NCBI RefSeq assembly: GCF_003024195.1
Contig: NZ_KZ679059.1
Location: 1 to 64,000, forward strand
DNA length: 64,000 nucleotides
Origin: Streptomyces dioscori
GTDB taxonomy: Bacteria > Actinomycetota > Actinomycetes > Streptomycetales > Streptomycetaceae
Direction: 5' to 3'
The notes beneath the pieces are model-generated. The model was not told the origin of the DNA, made no database searches, and saw nothing but the letters and a program-made list of their open reading frames with translations. This document shows, piece after piece, positions 32,701-40,970 of this stretch (its first letter is position 1; every line of letters begins with the position of its first letter). A program made the position numbers and the translations under genes.

Positions 32701-32981
32701 GCGGCCGGCTTCGGGGCCGGCGGGCGCGGGGCGGCCGGACCCGGACGGGCGGCCTGCGCCGGTGAAGGCGCGCCGGGCCTGGCGGGCGCGGCCTTGCGCG
32801 GGGCGGGCTTGCCGCCGCCGTTGCCCTGCTGGAGGGCGTCGGTCAGTTTGCGTACTACGGGCGCCTCGATCGTCGAGGACGCCGAACGGACGAATTCACC
32901 GAGTTCTTGGAGCTTGGCCATGACGACCTTGCTCTCCACCCCGAACTCCTTGGCGAGTTCGTATACCCGGACCTTAGCCAC
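29790..32981 (-). CDS. infB: Translation initiation factor IF-2
   Basis: A 1063-residue GTPase that places initiator tRNA on the 30S subunit. The N-terminal IF2_N helix bundle (VRVYELAKEFGVESKVVMAKLQELG) is followed by a very long Pro/Gly/Arg/Ala-rich linker (about residues 55-440), then the G domain with GHVDHGKT, DTPGHEAF and NKID, and the usual domains II-IV. The linker explains the extra length relative to the roughly 890 residues of E. coli and includes a 14-residue unit (FAGRPGGPGGGGGG) three times in tandem. GTG start, AGGAG five bases upstream. In the conserved run nusA-ylxR-infB. Confidence 0.97.
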   Translation of the reverse strand: MAKVRVYELAKEFGVESKVVMAKLQELGEFVRSASSTIEAPVVRKLTDALQQGNGGGKPAPRKAAPARPGAPSPAQAARPGPAAPRPPAPKPAAAEKPADTTAPAAPAAPASGTRPTPGPKPAPKPVPASPAPAAPEFTAPPAAPVTPAPAANPRPSSGARPGAPKPGVRPAGPAQGGQGGPGQGRGERPERSDRGDRQGAPRPGGQGTRPGGRPAGPRPGNNPFTSGGSTGMARPQTPRPGGARPGPGGPGGSGAPGGAPRPQGAGQDRGPRPQGGPGGAPRPGGGPGGARPTPGGMPRPQGGPGGAPRPGGGPGGNRPNPGMMPQRPAAGPRPGGGGPGGRGPGGGGRPGGGAGGGRPGGGGFAGRPGGPGGGGGGFAGRPGGPGGGGGGFAGRPGGPGGGGGGRPGFGGRPGGPGGRGGTQGAFGRPGGPARRGRKSKRQRRQEYEAMQAPSVGGVMLPRGNGQSVRLSRGASLTDFAEKIGANPASLVGVMMNLGEMVTATQSVSDETLKLLADEMNFVLEIVSPEEEDRELLESFDIEFGEDEGGEEFLVARPPVVTVMGHVDHGKTRLLDTIRKTNVVAGEAGGITQHIGAYQVATLVNEEERRITFIDTPGHEAFTAMRARGAKSTDIAILVVAANDGVMPQTIEALNHAKAAGVPIVVAVNKIDVEGADPTKVRGQLTEFGLVAEEYGGDTMFVDISAKQGLNIESLLEAVVLTADASLDLRANPEQDAQGIAIESHLDRGRGAVATVLVQRGTLRVGDTMVVGDAYGRVRAMLDDKGENVEEAGPSTPVLVLGLTNVPGAGDNFLVVDEDRTARQIAEKRAARERNANFARRGVRFSLENLDEALKAGLVQELNLIIKGDASGSVEALESSLLQLDVGEEVDIRVLHRGVGAVTESDIDLATGSDAIVIGFNVRAAGRAAQMAEREGVDVRYYSVIYQAIEEIEAALKGMLKPEYEEVELGTAEIREVFRSSKLGNIAGVLVRSGEVKRNTKARLLRDGKVIAESLNISGLRRFKDDVTEIREGFEGGINLGNFNDIKIDDVIATYEMREKPRA
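31745..31885 (-). repeat. 42-bp tandem repeats in the IF-2 linker
   Basis: About three copies of a 42-base unit encode FAGRPGGPGGGGGG. Related shorter Gly/Pro repeats continue to about 32290. They are in frame and probably vary in number between strains. Confidence 0.7.
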
Positions 32982-33127
32982 TTCGCTCCTTTTAGGTCCG
33001 GGTTGCGTCCGGACCGTCGCTACTTCATGGGCGTACTCATCGCGTGCTCATCGAGTGCTCATCGCAATCTCGACCTACTTCCAACTCGCGGGGTACCAGG
33101 GCCGCACGGGGATCCGTGCGACACGTC

Positions 33128-33424
33128 TTACGGTGTTGCCTGCTCGGCAACTGTCTGCCGCTCGACGTACAGGCGCAACGCCTTTGTGTCGAGCTGACCC
33201 GGGGCACGCAGCGCCCGTGGGAACGCCCGGCGGCGGACCGCCAGGTCGAGACAGACCAGGGCGGGGTGTACATACGCACCCCGGCCGGGCAGCGTACCGC
33301 GAGGATCGGGGACACATTCACCCTCGACCACCACAGCACGCAGCAGATCGGTCTTGACCGCTCGCTCCCGACACCCCACACAGGTGCGTTCAGGGCATGC
33401 GCGGGCATGCGTCCGGTCAGACAC
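33128..33424 (-). CDS. ylxR: YlxR family RNA-binding protein
   Basis: A 98-residue member of the YlxR/DUF448 family between nusA and infB. The signature RTCVGCRER near residue 13 and LPGRGAYVHP near residue 45 are intact. Family members bind RNA and have been reported to affect RNase P or transcription; the role in Streptomyces is not certain. GTG start; GGGAGG lies rather far upstream (about 12 bases), so weak translation is possible. Confidence 0.9.
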   Translation of the reverse strand: MSDRTHARACPERTCVGCRERAVKTDLLRAVVVEGECVPDPRGTLPGRGAYVHPALVCLDLAVRRRAFPRALRAPGQLDTKALRLYVERQTVAEQATP

Positions 33425-33548
33425 GCTTAAGTCTACCTCCCTGCACCGACCTCACCCCTTTGGGGCAAGTATCGAACAGTTGCCGCGCATAAAACTGTCG
33501 TGAAACCGCCGTGATCCAAACCACTCGCGGCTCGGGTCTATTCCCGGG

Positions 33549-34631
33549 TCACTCCCCGGACCGGCCCTCGCGCCGGTCGTCACGGCGCTCGTCACGGCGG
33601 TCGTCACGCCGGTACTCGCGCCGCTCGCCGGACCCGTCGCCGCCGTCCTCACCGGTCTGCTCGGTGTCCGGGCGGATGTCGATGCGCCAGCCGGTCAGCC
33701 GGGCGGCGAGGCGGGCGTTCTGGCCCTCCTTGCCGATCGCCAGCGACAGCTGGTAGTCGGGGACCGTCACCCGGGCGGACCGGGCCGCGAGATCGACGAC
33801 CTCGACCTTGGAGACCCGGGCCGGGGAGAGCGCGTTGCCCACCATGTCCGCGGGGTCGTCCGACCAGTCGACGATGTCGATCTTCTCGCCGTTCAGCTCG
33901 GCCATCACGTTGCGCACCCGGCCGCCCATCGGGCCGATGCAGGCGCCCTTGGCGTTGAGCCCCGACCGGGTGGACCGGACGGCGATCTTCGTGCGGTGGC
34001 CGGCCTCGCGGGCGATGGCGGCGATCTCGACGGACCCGTCGGCGATCTCCGGCACCTCCAGCGCGAAGAGCTTCTTGACCAGGTTCGGGTGCGTGCGGGA
34101 GAGCGTCACGGACGGACCGCGGACACCCTTCGCCACCCGGACGACGTACGACCGCAGCCGCATGCCGTGCTGGTACGACTCACCGGGGACCTGCTCCTGC
34201 ACCGGCAGGATGGCCTCCAGCTTGCCGATGTCGACGAGCACGTTCTTCGGGTCGCGGCCCTGCTGGACGACACCGGTGACGATGTCGCCCTCCCGGCCCG
34301 CGTACTCGCCGAGCGTCGCGTCGTCCTCCGCGTCCCGCAGACGCTGCAGGATGACCTGCTTGGCGGTGGTGGCGGCGATCCGGCCGAAGTCCGACGGGGT
34401 GTCGTCGAACTCGCGTGCCTCCTGCCCCTCCTCCAGGTCGGCGGGGTCCTCCTTCGCCCACACGGTCACATGGCCGGTCTCCCGGTCGAGCTTCACGCGC
34501 GCGTGACGGCGGCTTCCCTCGGTGCGGTGGTAGGCGATGAGGAGGGCCGACTCGATCGCTTCGACCAGCAGGTCGAAGGAGATCTCCTTCTCCCGCACCA
34601 GGCCCCGCAGGGCACTCATGTCGATGTCCAC
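33549..34631 (-). CDS. nusA: Transcription termination/antitermination factor NusA
   Basis: A 360-residue NusA that binds RNA polymerase and nascent RNA to control pausing, termination and antitermination. The N-terminal domain (residues 1-115), an S1 domain (GDIVTGVVQQGRDPKNVLVD) and two KH domains ending in YQLSLAIGKEGQNARLAARLTGWRID are visible. There are no C-terminal acidic repeats; instead a short Arg/Asp repeat (RRDDRRDERRDDRR) ends the protein. GTG start two bases after the rimP stop, with GGAGGAGG inside the rimP end: coupled translation. Confidence 0.96.
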   Translation of the reverse strand: MDIDMSALRGLVREKEISFDLLVEAIESALLIAYHRTEGSRRHARVKLDRETGHVTVWAKEDPADLEEGQEAREFDDTPSDFGRIAATTAKQVILQRLRDAEDDATLGEYAGREGDIVTGVVQQGRDPKNVLVDIGKLEAILPVQEQVPGESYQHGMRLRSYVVRVAKGVRGPSVTLSRTHPNLVKKLFALEVPEIADGSVEIAAIAREAGHRTKIAVRSTRSGLNAKGACIGPMGGRVRNVMAELNGEKIDIVDWSDDPADMVGNALSPARVSKVEVVDLAARSARVTVPDYQLSLAIGKEGQNARLAARLTGWRIDIRPDTEQTGEDGGDGSGERREYRRDDRRDERRDDRREGRSGE

Positions 34632-34633
34632 GG

Positions 34634-35149
34634 CTACGCCTCCTCCTCTTCCATGTCCTTCTCGTCCTTCTTGTCCTTGCGGTTGAACTCGACCTGGACG
34701 CGCGCCTTGGCGATGTCCTCGAAGGCGAGCCGCCTGGCGGTGGGCTTGCGCCCCTTCACGCCGGGCACCTCCACGTCCACACCCTCGTCGTCGACCGTGA
34801 TGATCCGCGCGATCAGCTCGTCACTGTCGCCCAGCTGGAACTTCACGAGTCGCCCGGTGGCACGTACGTAGTGGCGGTGTTCCTTCAGCTCGCGCTCGGC
34901 GCCGGGGGTTCCCACCTCAAGGGTGTACTCGCCCTGGCCCATGGCGTCGGTCTCGTCGAGCTTCGCCGAGAGCGCGCGGCTCACATCGGCGATGGCGTCG
35001 AGGTCGGCTCCTTCGTCGGAGTCGACGACGACACGCAGCACACGCTTACGGCCCACCGAGTCCACTTCGATCTCTTCGAGGTCGAGTCCCTGCGAGCTGA
35101 CGAGCGGTTCCAGGAGCTCTCGCAGCCTCTCGCTCTGGGTGGTGCTCAT
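34634..35149 (-). CDS. rimP: Ribosome maturation factor RimP
   Basis: A 171-residue 30S assembly factor. The N-terminal region (LRELLEPLVSSQGLDLEEIEVDSVGRKRVLRVVVDSD) and DEYTLEV-type strand (QGEYTLEVGTPGAERELKE) match the family; an acidic-lysine tail (DKKDEKDMEEEEA) closes it. ATG start with GAGGAG at good distance. It opens the rimP-nusA operon that normally runs on into infB. Confidence 0.95.
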   Translation of the reverse strand: MSTTQSERLRELLEPLVSSQGLDLEEIEVDSVGRKRVLRVVVDSDEGADLDAIADVSRALSAKLDETDAMGQGEYTLEVGTPGAERELKEHRHYVRATGRLVKFQLGDSDELIARIITVDDEGVDVEVPGVKGRKPTARRLAFEDIAKARVQVEFNRKDKKDEKDMEEEEA

Positions 35150-35356
35150 CCGGGTGACTCCTCGGCCGCGTGTGCTGTTGTGGGTAGGTCGCGTGTCAGG
35201 TCAAAGGGTATCCGGTCCCAAGGGGTGTTGCCGTCCACCGTGTCCCGCCCGGCGACAGGGCGGCGCCGCTGGTGGGCCCCGGGGCGGTACGCGGGTACCG
35301 TGATCAAGGGTCTGCCGCCCACTTCGTTCGTACGAGCCCTGACGAGGACGTCTGCC

Positions 35357-35911
35357 GTGCCGTTCACCCTGCCGTCGCGCACCCCCTCGGGGCCGCGCCG
35401 AAGGAGCCTGCTCGCCGGGGCCGCCGGAGCCGCCGCCGGTTCCGCGCTGCTCGCCGGCTGCTCCGGCTCCGACTCCGCCTCCGGGACCACCAGCGGGAGT
35501 TCGTCCGCCGCCGCGCGGGCACGCGCGCGTGCGGCCCGCGACAGCGAACAGCTCGCGCGGCGGTACGAGGCCGTGCTCGCCGCGCATCCCGCGCTGGACG
35601 CCCGGCTGTCACCGCTGCTCGCGGAGGTCGTGCGACACGCCGAGGCGTTCGGCGGCGGCAAGCGGGCGAAACCTTCCGCCGGTGCTTCCGCGAGCGCTTC
35701 GAGCACCCCTTCTCCTGCCGCCTCCGCCTCCCCCGAGGTGCCGGCGACCGAGAAGGGAGCCCGCGGCGAACTCGCGGCGGCCGAGCGGGCGTTGGCGAAC
35801 CGGCGGATGAAGGCCCTGCCGGACGTGCCGGGAGAGCTGGCCCGGCTGCTCGCCTCGGTGGCGGCGGCCGGCGCGGGGCACGCGTTCCTGCTGACGGAGG
35901 ACAAGAAGTGA
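35357..35911 (+). CDS. Tat-type lipoprotein, hypothetical
   Basis: A 184-residue exported lipoprotein. PRRRSLLAGAAGAAAGSALLAGC combines a twin-arginine-like start with a lipobox (LLAGC). The mature part has a helical segment (ARAAARDSEQLARRYEAVLAAHPALDARL), a Ser/Pro/Ala linker and a second helical segment. GTG start with GAGGA about 11 bases upstream; earlier in-frame starts are possible. Its stop overlaps the start of the DUF4439 gene (GTGA), and similar pairs occur widely in Streptomyces beside rimP. Function unknown. Confidence 0.8.
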   Translation: MPFTLPSRTPSGPRRRSLLAGAAGAAAGSALLAGCSGSDSASGTTSGSSSAAARARARAARDSEQLARRYEAVLAAHPALDARLSPLLAEVVRHAEAFGGGKRAKPSAGASASASSTPSPAASASPEVPATEKGARGELAAAERALANRRMKALPDVPGELARLLASVAAAGAGHAFLLTEDKK

Positions 35912-36417
35912 GCGGTTCCGGCAGGACTGGAGCGAGCGGGGCCCGAGCGAGGGCGGCCGCGAAGGCGTCGGCGGAGCTGACGGCCGCGCAGGCCGCGCTC
36001 GCCGCCGAGCACGCCGCCGTGTACGGCTACGGGGTCGTGGGCGCCCGTATCGACGAGGCACGGCGGACCGAGGCGCGGGCCGCCTACGACGCGCACCGCG
36101 CCCGCCGTGACGAGCTGGCCCGCACGGTGCGCGACCTGGGCGGCAGGCCGGGACCGGCGGCGGCGGCCTACAAGCTGCCCTTCACCGTCCCGGACGCGGA
36201 GTCCGCCCTGCGGCTCGCCGCCGAGCTGGAGGACCGCGTGGCCGGGGTGTACTCCGACCTCGTCCGGGCAGCCAAGGGCGACCGGCGGCAGGCCGCGGCA
36301 CAGGCCTTGCGGGACGCAGCGGTGCGGGCGGTGCGCTGGCGCGGCGAGAGCGTAGCCTTCCCTGGTCTCGCCGAGCGGTCGGCCACCGCCACCGCGTCGG
36401 CGACACCGACCTCGTAA
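35908..36417 (+). CDS. DUF4439 ferritin-like protein
   Basis: A 169-residue helical protein. The N-terminal half (LTAAQAALAAEHAAVYGYGVVGARI) carries the E-H pattern of a ferritin-like helix, followed by ARRTEARAAYDAHRARRDELARTV, which matches DUF4439. The family resembles ferritin-like four-helix bundles; the full di-metal site is not obvious, so metal binding is uncertain. It is translationally coupled (GTGA overlap) to the lipoprotein and lies upstream of the kinase-like gene, suggesting one three-gene unit. Confidence 0.85.
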   Translation: MSGSGRTGASGARARAAAKASAELTAAQAALAAEHAAVYGYGVVGARIDEARRTEARAAYDAHRARRDELARTVRDLGGRPGPAAAAYKLPFTVPDAESALRLAAELEDRVAGVYSDLVRAAKGDRRQAAAQALRDAAVRAVRWRGESVAFPGLAERSATATASATPTS

Positions 36418-36470
36418 CGCGCACGGAGACGCGTACAGGGGGGCCGTACACGGAAGGGAACTACGCGCGC

Positions 36471-37364
36471 ATGGCTTTCGAACCGCCGCGGCGTCTGGTC
36501 AAGGCGCTCGGCGAGGCGGCACCGGGTGGTGACGACTGGCTGGCGAAGCTGCCCGAGGCGGCCGAGCGGGCGGTCGCGCTACGCGGGTCGACCGTGGAGC
36601 GTGTGCAGGTTCCCGGCGGGCGCGGCAGCCTGGTGATCCTGGTCCGGCTGGCGGACGGCACCCCCGCCGTACTGAAGCTGGCGCCGGACCGGGCCCGCCC
36701 GGAGAGCGAGCGGGCCGCGCTGGCGCACTGGGACGGCCTGGGCGCGGTGCGCCTCCTGGAGCCGGCCGGTACCGAGGGCGTACTGCTGCTCGAACGGCTG
36801 CATCCCGATGTGTCGGTGCGGTCGCTGCCGGAGGCCAAGTCGATGCTGGAGGCGGCCGGGACGCTGCGCCGGCTGTGGGTCGAGCCGCCTTCGGACCATG
36901 TGTTCGAGACGGTGGCCGAGCGGACCGGACGGCAGGCGGAGGCGATGCGGGCGGGCGCCGACGCGGAGGCTGTGCCGCTGGTCGACGCGGCCCTCTCGGT
37001 GCGTGCGGAACTGCTGGCGTCGCCGTCGCGGGCGCATCTGCTGCACGGCACCTTCCGCCAGAGCAAGGTCCTGGCCGGTGAACGCAGTCCCTGGCTGGCC
37101 GTCGGCCCCGACCCCGTGGTCGGCGAGTGCGCCTTCGACCTGGCCCGGCTGGTCCGCGACCGGGTCGAGGACCTGATCGCCTCGCCGTCCGGCGGCTCCA
37201 CCACCCGCCGGCGGATCAAGCGGCTCGCGGAGTCCCTGGACCTGGACCAGGAACGGCTGCGCGGCTGGACCCTGTTCCGGGCCGTGGAGTCGGGCGTACG
37301 GGCCCGGCGGGTGGGCCGGCCGCGGGACGCCGAGCTGCTGCTGGAGTTCGCGGCGTGGCTGTGA
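36471..37364 (+). CDS. Degenerate aminoglycoside phosphotransferase-like protein
   Basis: A 297-residue protein with the layout of streptomycin-6-kinase/APH proteins: nucleotide-site lysine in AVLKL (Lys69), Glu80, and a brenner-like segment near residue 190. The catalytic HGDxxxxN motif reads HGTFRQSK (192-199), so the base Asp and the metal-binding Asn are both replaced, and the second metal Asp is a glycine (WLAVGPDP against WLAIDPK). It therefore looks like a pseudokinase rather than a resistance enzyme. ATG start, 53 bases after DUF4439. It could bind a nucleotide or a regulator; function unknown. Confidence 0.8.
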   Translation: MAFEPPRRLVKALGEAAPGGDDWLAKLPEAAERAVALRGSTVERVQVPGGRGSLVILVRLADGTPAVLKLAPDRARPESERAALAHWDGLGAVRLLEPAGTEGVLLLERLHPDVSVRSLPEAKSMLEAAGTLRRLWVEPPSDHVFETVAERTGRQAEAMRAGADAEAVPLVDAALSVRAELLASPSRAHLLHGTFRQSKVLAGERSPWLAVGPDPVVGECAFDLARLVRDRVEDLIASPSGGSTTRRRIKRLAESLDLDQERLRGWTLFRAVESGVRARRVGRPRDAELLLEFAAWL

Positions 37365-37399
37365 GCGGCCGGGTGGTGCCACGTGGGGTGGTCGTCGGC

Positions 37400-37470
37400 T
37401 GTCGTGCGCGCGTTGTCGTGGGCTGAGCGCGCAGTTCCCCGCGCCCCTTGAGGGGCGGGGCGCGGGACTC
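37400..37470. repeat. Dispersed GC-rich repeat between converging genes
   Basis: Contains GCGCAGTTCCCCGCGCCCC, TTGA, GGGGCGGGG. It sits between the converging stops of the kinase-like gene and proS and probably acts as their shared terminator. Confidence 0.75.
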
Positions 37471-37476
37471 CGCGTG

Positions 37477-39171
37477 CTATGCCGTGAGGCGGGCGATCGC
37501 CTCGTCCACGGTCAGTTCCTCGCGCTCGCCGGTGCGGCGGTCCTTCAGCTCCAGGACGCCCTCGGCGGAACGCCGGCCGGCCACCAGGATCTTCGGTACG
37601 CCGATGAGTTCGGCGTCGGTGAACTTCACACCGGGCGAGACACCCGCGCGGTCGTCCACGAGCACGCGCAGACCCACCGCGTTCAGCTTCTCCGAGACGT
37701 CCAGCGCCAGCTCGGTCTGGAGGGCCTTGCCCGCCGCGACGACGTGGACGTCGGCCGGGGCGATCTCGGCGGGCCAGACCAGGCCCTGCTCGTCGGCGTG
37801 CTGCTCGGCGAGCGCCGCGACCGCGCGCGAGACACCGATGCCGTACGAGCCCATGGTGACGCGGACGGGCTTGCCCTGCTTGCCGAGCACGTCGAGCTGG
37901 AGGGCGTCGGCGTACTTGCGGCCGAGCTGGAAGATGTGGCCGATCTCGATGGCGCGGTCCAGCTTGAGGCCGGTGCCGCAGGCGGGGCAGGGGTCGCCCT
38001 CGCGCACGACGACCACATCCACGTACTCGTCGACCTCGAAGTCACGGCCCGCGACGACGTTCTTCGCGTGCACGCCGTCCTGGTTGGCGCCGGTGATCCA
38101 GGCGGTGCCGGGGGCGACGCGCGGGTCGGCGAGGTAGCGGACCTTCTCCAGGCCCTGCGGGCCGACATAGCCGCGTACGAGGTCGTCGCGGCCCGTGAAG
38201 TCCTCGGCCGTGACCAGTTCGACGGGGGCGGGGGCGAAGTGCGCCTCCACCTTGTCCAGGTCGACCTCGCGGTCACCGGGAACGCCGACCGCCACGATCT
38301 CGCCGGCCACCTTGACCAGGAGGTTCTTCAGCGTGGCGGAGGCGGGGACCGCCAGGTACGCGGCGAGCGTCTCGATGGTCGGGGTCTCGGGGGTGGGGAT
38401 CTCCTCCAGGGCGGGGACCCCGGCCGCGTCGACCGGCTTCAGCGCGTACGTGACCGCCTCGGTGTTGGCGGCGTAGTCGCAGTTCGGACAGTCGGCGAAG
38501 GTGTCCTCGCCGGCCGCGGCCGGGGCGAGGAACTCCTCGGACTTGGAGCCGCCCATGGCGCCCGCGGTGGCGGCGCAGATGCGGTAGTCGAGACCGAGAC
38601 GCGCGAAGATCTTCTGGTACGCGGCGCGGTGCAGGGCGTACGACTCGGCGAGGCCCTCGTCCTCCGTGTCGAAGGAGTACGAGTCCTTCATCAGGAACTC
38701 GCGGCCGCGCAGGATGCCGGCGCGGGGGCGGGCCTCGTCGCGGTACTTGTTCTGGATCTGGTAGAGGATGACGGGCAGGTCCTTGTAGGACGTGCACTGG
38801 TCCTTGACCAGGAGGGTGAAGATCTCCTCGTGGGTCGGGCCGAGGAGGTAGTCGCCGCCCTTGCGGTCGTTGAGACGGAACAGCTCGGGGCCGTACTCCT
38901 CCCAGCGGCCGGTCGCCTCGTAGGGCTCCTTCGGCAGCAGGGCGGGGAGAGTGACCTCCTGGGCGCCGATGGCGTCCATCTCCTCGCGGACGACCCGTTC
39001 GACGTTGGCCAGCACCTTCTTGCCGAGCGGCAGCCAGGACCACAGACCGGCGGCGGTCCTGCGGACGTAGCCGGCGCGCACCAGGAGCTTGTGGCTGAGC
39101 ACCTCGGCGTCGGCCGGATCGTCGCGCAGTGTCTTGACCATCAAACGGGACATGCGCTGGACCTGGGCCAT
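37477..39171 (-). CDS. proS: Prolyl-tRNA synthetase, bacterial type
   Basis: A 564-residue class II synthetase that charges tRNA(Pro). It has the bacterial-type order: N-terminal catalytic part (RTAAGLWSWLPLGKKVL, TLPALLPKE, motif 2 RGREFLMKDSYSFD), the inserted editing domain that clears alanyl-tRNA(Pro) (about residues 235-400, with VAVGVPGDREVD and GPQGLEKVRYLAD), motif 3 GSYGIGVSRAVAA and the anticodon-binding domain. ATG start with AGGAG ten bases upstream. The zinc-type CPNC/CPAC pairs flank the insert. Confidence 0.97.
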   Translation of the reverse strand: MAQVQRMSRLMVKTLRDDPADAEVLSHKLLVRAGYVRRTAAGLWSWLPLGKKVLANVERVVREEMDAIGAQEVTLPALLPKEPYEATGRWEEYGPELFRLNDRKGGDYLLGPTHEEIFTLLVKDQCTSYKDLPVILYQIQNKYRDEARPRAGILRGREFLMKDSYSFDTEDEGLAESYALHRAAYQKIFARLGLDYRICAATAGAMGGSKSEEFLAPAAAGEDTFADCPNCDYAANTEAVTYALKPVDAAGVPALEEIPTPETPTIETLAAYLAVPASATLKNLLVKVAGEIVAVGVPGDREVDLDKVEAHFAPAPVELVTAEDFTGRDDLVRGYVGPQGLEKVRYLADPRVAPGTAWITGANQDGVHAKNVVAGRDFEVDEYVDVVVVREGDPCPACGTGLKLDRAIEIGHIFQLGRKYADALQLDVLGKQGKPVRVTMGSYGIGVSRAVAALAEQHADEQGLVWPAEIAPADVHVVAAGKALQTELALDVSEKLNAVGLRVLVDDRAGVSPGVKFTDAELIGVPKILVAGRRSAEGVLELKDRRTGEREELTVDEAIARLTA

Positions 39172-39321
39172 GGTTCTCGACTCCTGCTGCGTAAGGGTGG
39201 TGCTTGGAGGTTAGCCGGGTGCCTGCCGTCGCCGGAAATCCGTTTCGGCGGCAGCCGTGGCGGACGGGGGTCCGGTGAGGGCCCGGCCCAAGCTCCGGCG
39301 CGAGGTCCGGCCCGGGGTCCG

Positions 39322-39909
39322 TCAGCGGCGTCTGAGGGGCAGCGGGGCGCCCATCACCACGTACGGCTTCGGGGCGCTGGGGAACAGGACCCGGACGACC
39401 AGGTCCTCGTAACCGAGCGAGCGGTACAGGCCGCGGGCCGGGCTCTCCTTGTCGATCGCGGAGAGGATCGAGCGCGGTTCGGCGGCACTGTCCGTGATCG
39501 TGGTGATCAGGGCGCGGCCCACCCCGCGGTTCTGGAAGTCCGGGTGGACGTGCAGTTCGGTGATCACGAAGGAGTCGTCCAGCCAGCCGTCGTGGTCCCG
39601 CCCGCGCAGATAGGGCTCGACGACGGTGGACCACCAGTGCGCGCGGTCGTTGGGCATGCCGTAGACGAACCCGGCGAGCCGTCCGCCGACGGTGGTCGCG
39701 CCGAGCGCGCGAGCGCCGGGGAAGGTGAGGTGGCGGAGCACGATCTGGCGTCGTACGGCGATCTCGTCCGCGCCGAGCCCGAAGGCCACGGCCTGGACGT
39801 TCAGCGCCTCGTCGACACGGGTGGCCAGGTCCAGGGGGCCGATGACGATGTCGTCGGGCGTGAGGGGGCCCTGACCGGGCTGACCGGGCTGACCGGGGAA
39901 GCGCAGCAT
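39322..39909 (-). CDS. GNAT N-acetyltransferase
   Basis: A 195-residue acetyltransferase. The acetyl-CoA binding loop QNRGVGRALI follows TELHVHPDF, and SLGYEDL lies near the C-terminus, as in GNAT proteins. The N-terminus has a Gly-Gln-Pro repeat (GQPGQPGQG) that may be an extension. ATG start with AGGT upstream at ten bases. The substrate is not predictable. It follows the second acetyltransferase on the same strand, separated by a repeat. Confidence 0.88.
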   Translation of the reverse strand: MLRFPGQPGQPGQGPLTPDDIVIGPLDLATRVDEALNVQAVAFGLGADEIAVRRQIVLRHLTFPGARALGATTVGGRLAGFVYGMPNDRAHWWSTVVEPYLRGRDHDGWLDDSFVITELHVHPDFQNRGVGRALITTITDSAAEPRSILSAIDKESPARGLYRSLGYEDLVVRVLFPSAPKPYVVMGAPLPLRRR

Positions 39910-39954
39910 GTGCGGAGACTACCTGGGGGTCTCCACTGTATGGGCCCGCCCCTG

Positions 39955-40038
39955 GCTGTCGTCTTGTCGGGTGCGGGCTGGATGTGGCTGGTCGCGCCGT
40001 TCCTCGCGCCCCTGAAAGGGGCTGCGCCCCTCCAGGGG
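39955..40038. repeat. Dispersed GC-rich repeat between acetyltransferase genes
   Basis: Carries TGTGGCTGGTCGCGCCG, TTCCTCGCGCCCCTG, AAAGGGGCTGCGCCCC. It ends at the stop of the upstream acetyltransferase gene and can fold as its terminator. Confidence 0.75.
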
Positions 40039-40039
40039 C

Positions 40040-40888
40040 TCAGAACAGGACGCTCATGAATGCGCCTATTTCCTGGAAGCCGGTTCTGCGGTAGGTGGCT
40101 CGGGCCGCTGTGTTGTAGTCGTTGACGTAGAGGCTCACCAGGGGGGCCACGTCCGCGAGGGCGTAGCGCAGGACCGCCGCCATGCCGGGGGCCGCGTATC
40201 CCTGGCCGCGGTACTCGGGGGCGACCCAGACGCCCTGGATCTGGCAGGCCTGGTTGGTCGCGGCGCCGATCTCCGCTTTGAAGACGACCCGGCCGTCGCG
40301 GTCGACGCGGGCGAACGAGCGCCCCGAGCCGACGAGTTCGGCGACCCGCGCCTGGTAGAGCAGGCCTCCGTCGCCCGCGAGCGGGGAGACGCCGACCTCC
40401 TCCGTGAACATCGCCACGCACGCCGGCATGATCGTCTCCATCTCGTCCTTGCGGATGCGACGGACGTACGGGTCCGGGGGGATGTCGGCGGGGAGCCGGT
40501 CGGCGACCATCAGGGGCTGGTGCGGCCTGACCTCACGGGCGGGGCCCCAGTTCGGTTCGAGGAGGCGCCAGAGCTGGGCCGTGGCGTCGGAGGGGCCGAC
40601 GATGGAGGAGCAGCGACGGCCTGCCCTGCGGGCGCGGTCCGCGAAGGCGCGTACGGCGCGGGGGGTGGCGCAGATCGGGACGAGGTTGGCGCCCGCGTAG
40701 CAGAGGGACGTGAGCATGCCGTCCTCGTACCAGCCCCACATCTCGCCGCCCAGGCGCCAGGGGTCCAGGCCGGCGACCTGTACACGGGAGGTCACGAAGG
40801 CGTTCGCCACCGGCTCGCGGTCGAGGACGGCGAGCGCGGCGTCCAGGTCACTCGGTTCGAGGACTCTGGTGGTCGTCTGCGTCAACAC
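40040..40888 (-). CDS. GNAT acetyltransferase with DUF4081 domain
   Basis: A 282-residue protein with an N-terminal DUF4081-type domain (LEPSDLDAALAVLDREPVANAFV, GGEMWGWYEDGMLTSLCYAGANLVPI) and a C-terminal GNAT domain with the acetyl-CoA loop PEYRGQGYAAPGMAAV and NDYNTAARATYRRTGFQE. Two-domain members are widespread in actinobacteria. I chose the GTG giving VLTQTTTRVLEPSDL because GAAGG lies ten bases upstream; ATG at 40906 and GTG at 40927 are open alternatives. Substrate unknown. Confidence 0.87.
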   Translation of the reverse strand: MLTQTTTRVLEPSDLDAALAVLDREPVANAFVTSRVQVAGLDPWRLGGEMWGWYEDGMLTSLCYAGANLVPICATPRAVRAFADRARRAGRRCSSIVGPSDATAQLWRLLEPNWGPAREVRPHQPLMVADRLPADIPPDPYVRRIRKDEMETIMPACVAMFTEEVGVSPLAGDGGLLYQARVAELVGSGRSFARVDRDGRVVFKAEIGAATNQACQIQGVWVAPEYRGQGYAAPGMAAVLRYALADVAPLVSLYVNDYNTAARATYRRTGFQEIGAFMSVLF

Positions 40889-40970
40889 GTGCGGGGCCTT
40901 CACCATCAGGTCTGCTGATCTCCGCACTGTACCTGGCGAATATGTGGCGTGCCGACCGATGGGGTGGGTG

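Noticed and set aside
36471..37364. Streptomycin resistance kinase
   Set aside because: Catalytic Asp and metal-binding residues are replaced, so a resistance function cannot be claimed.
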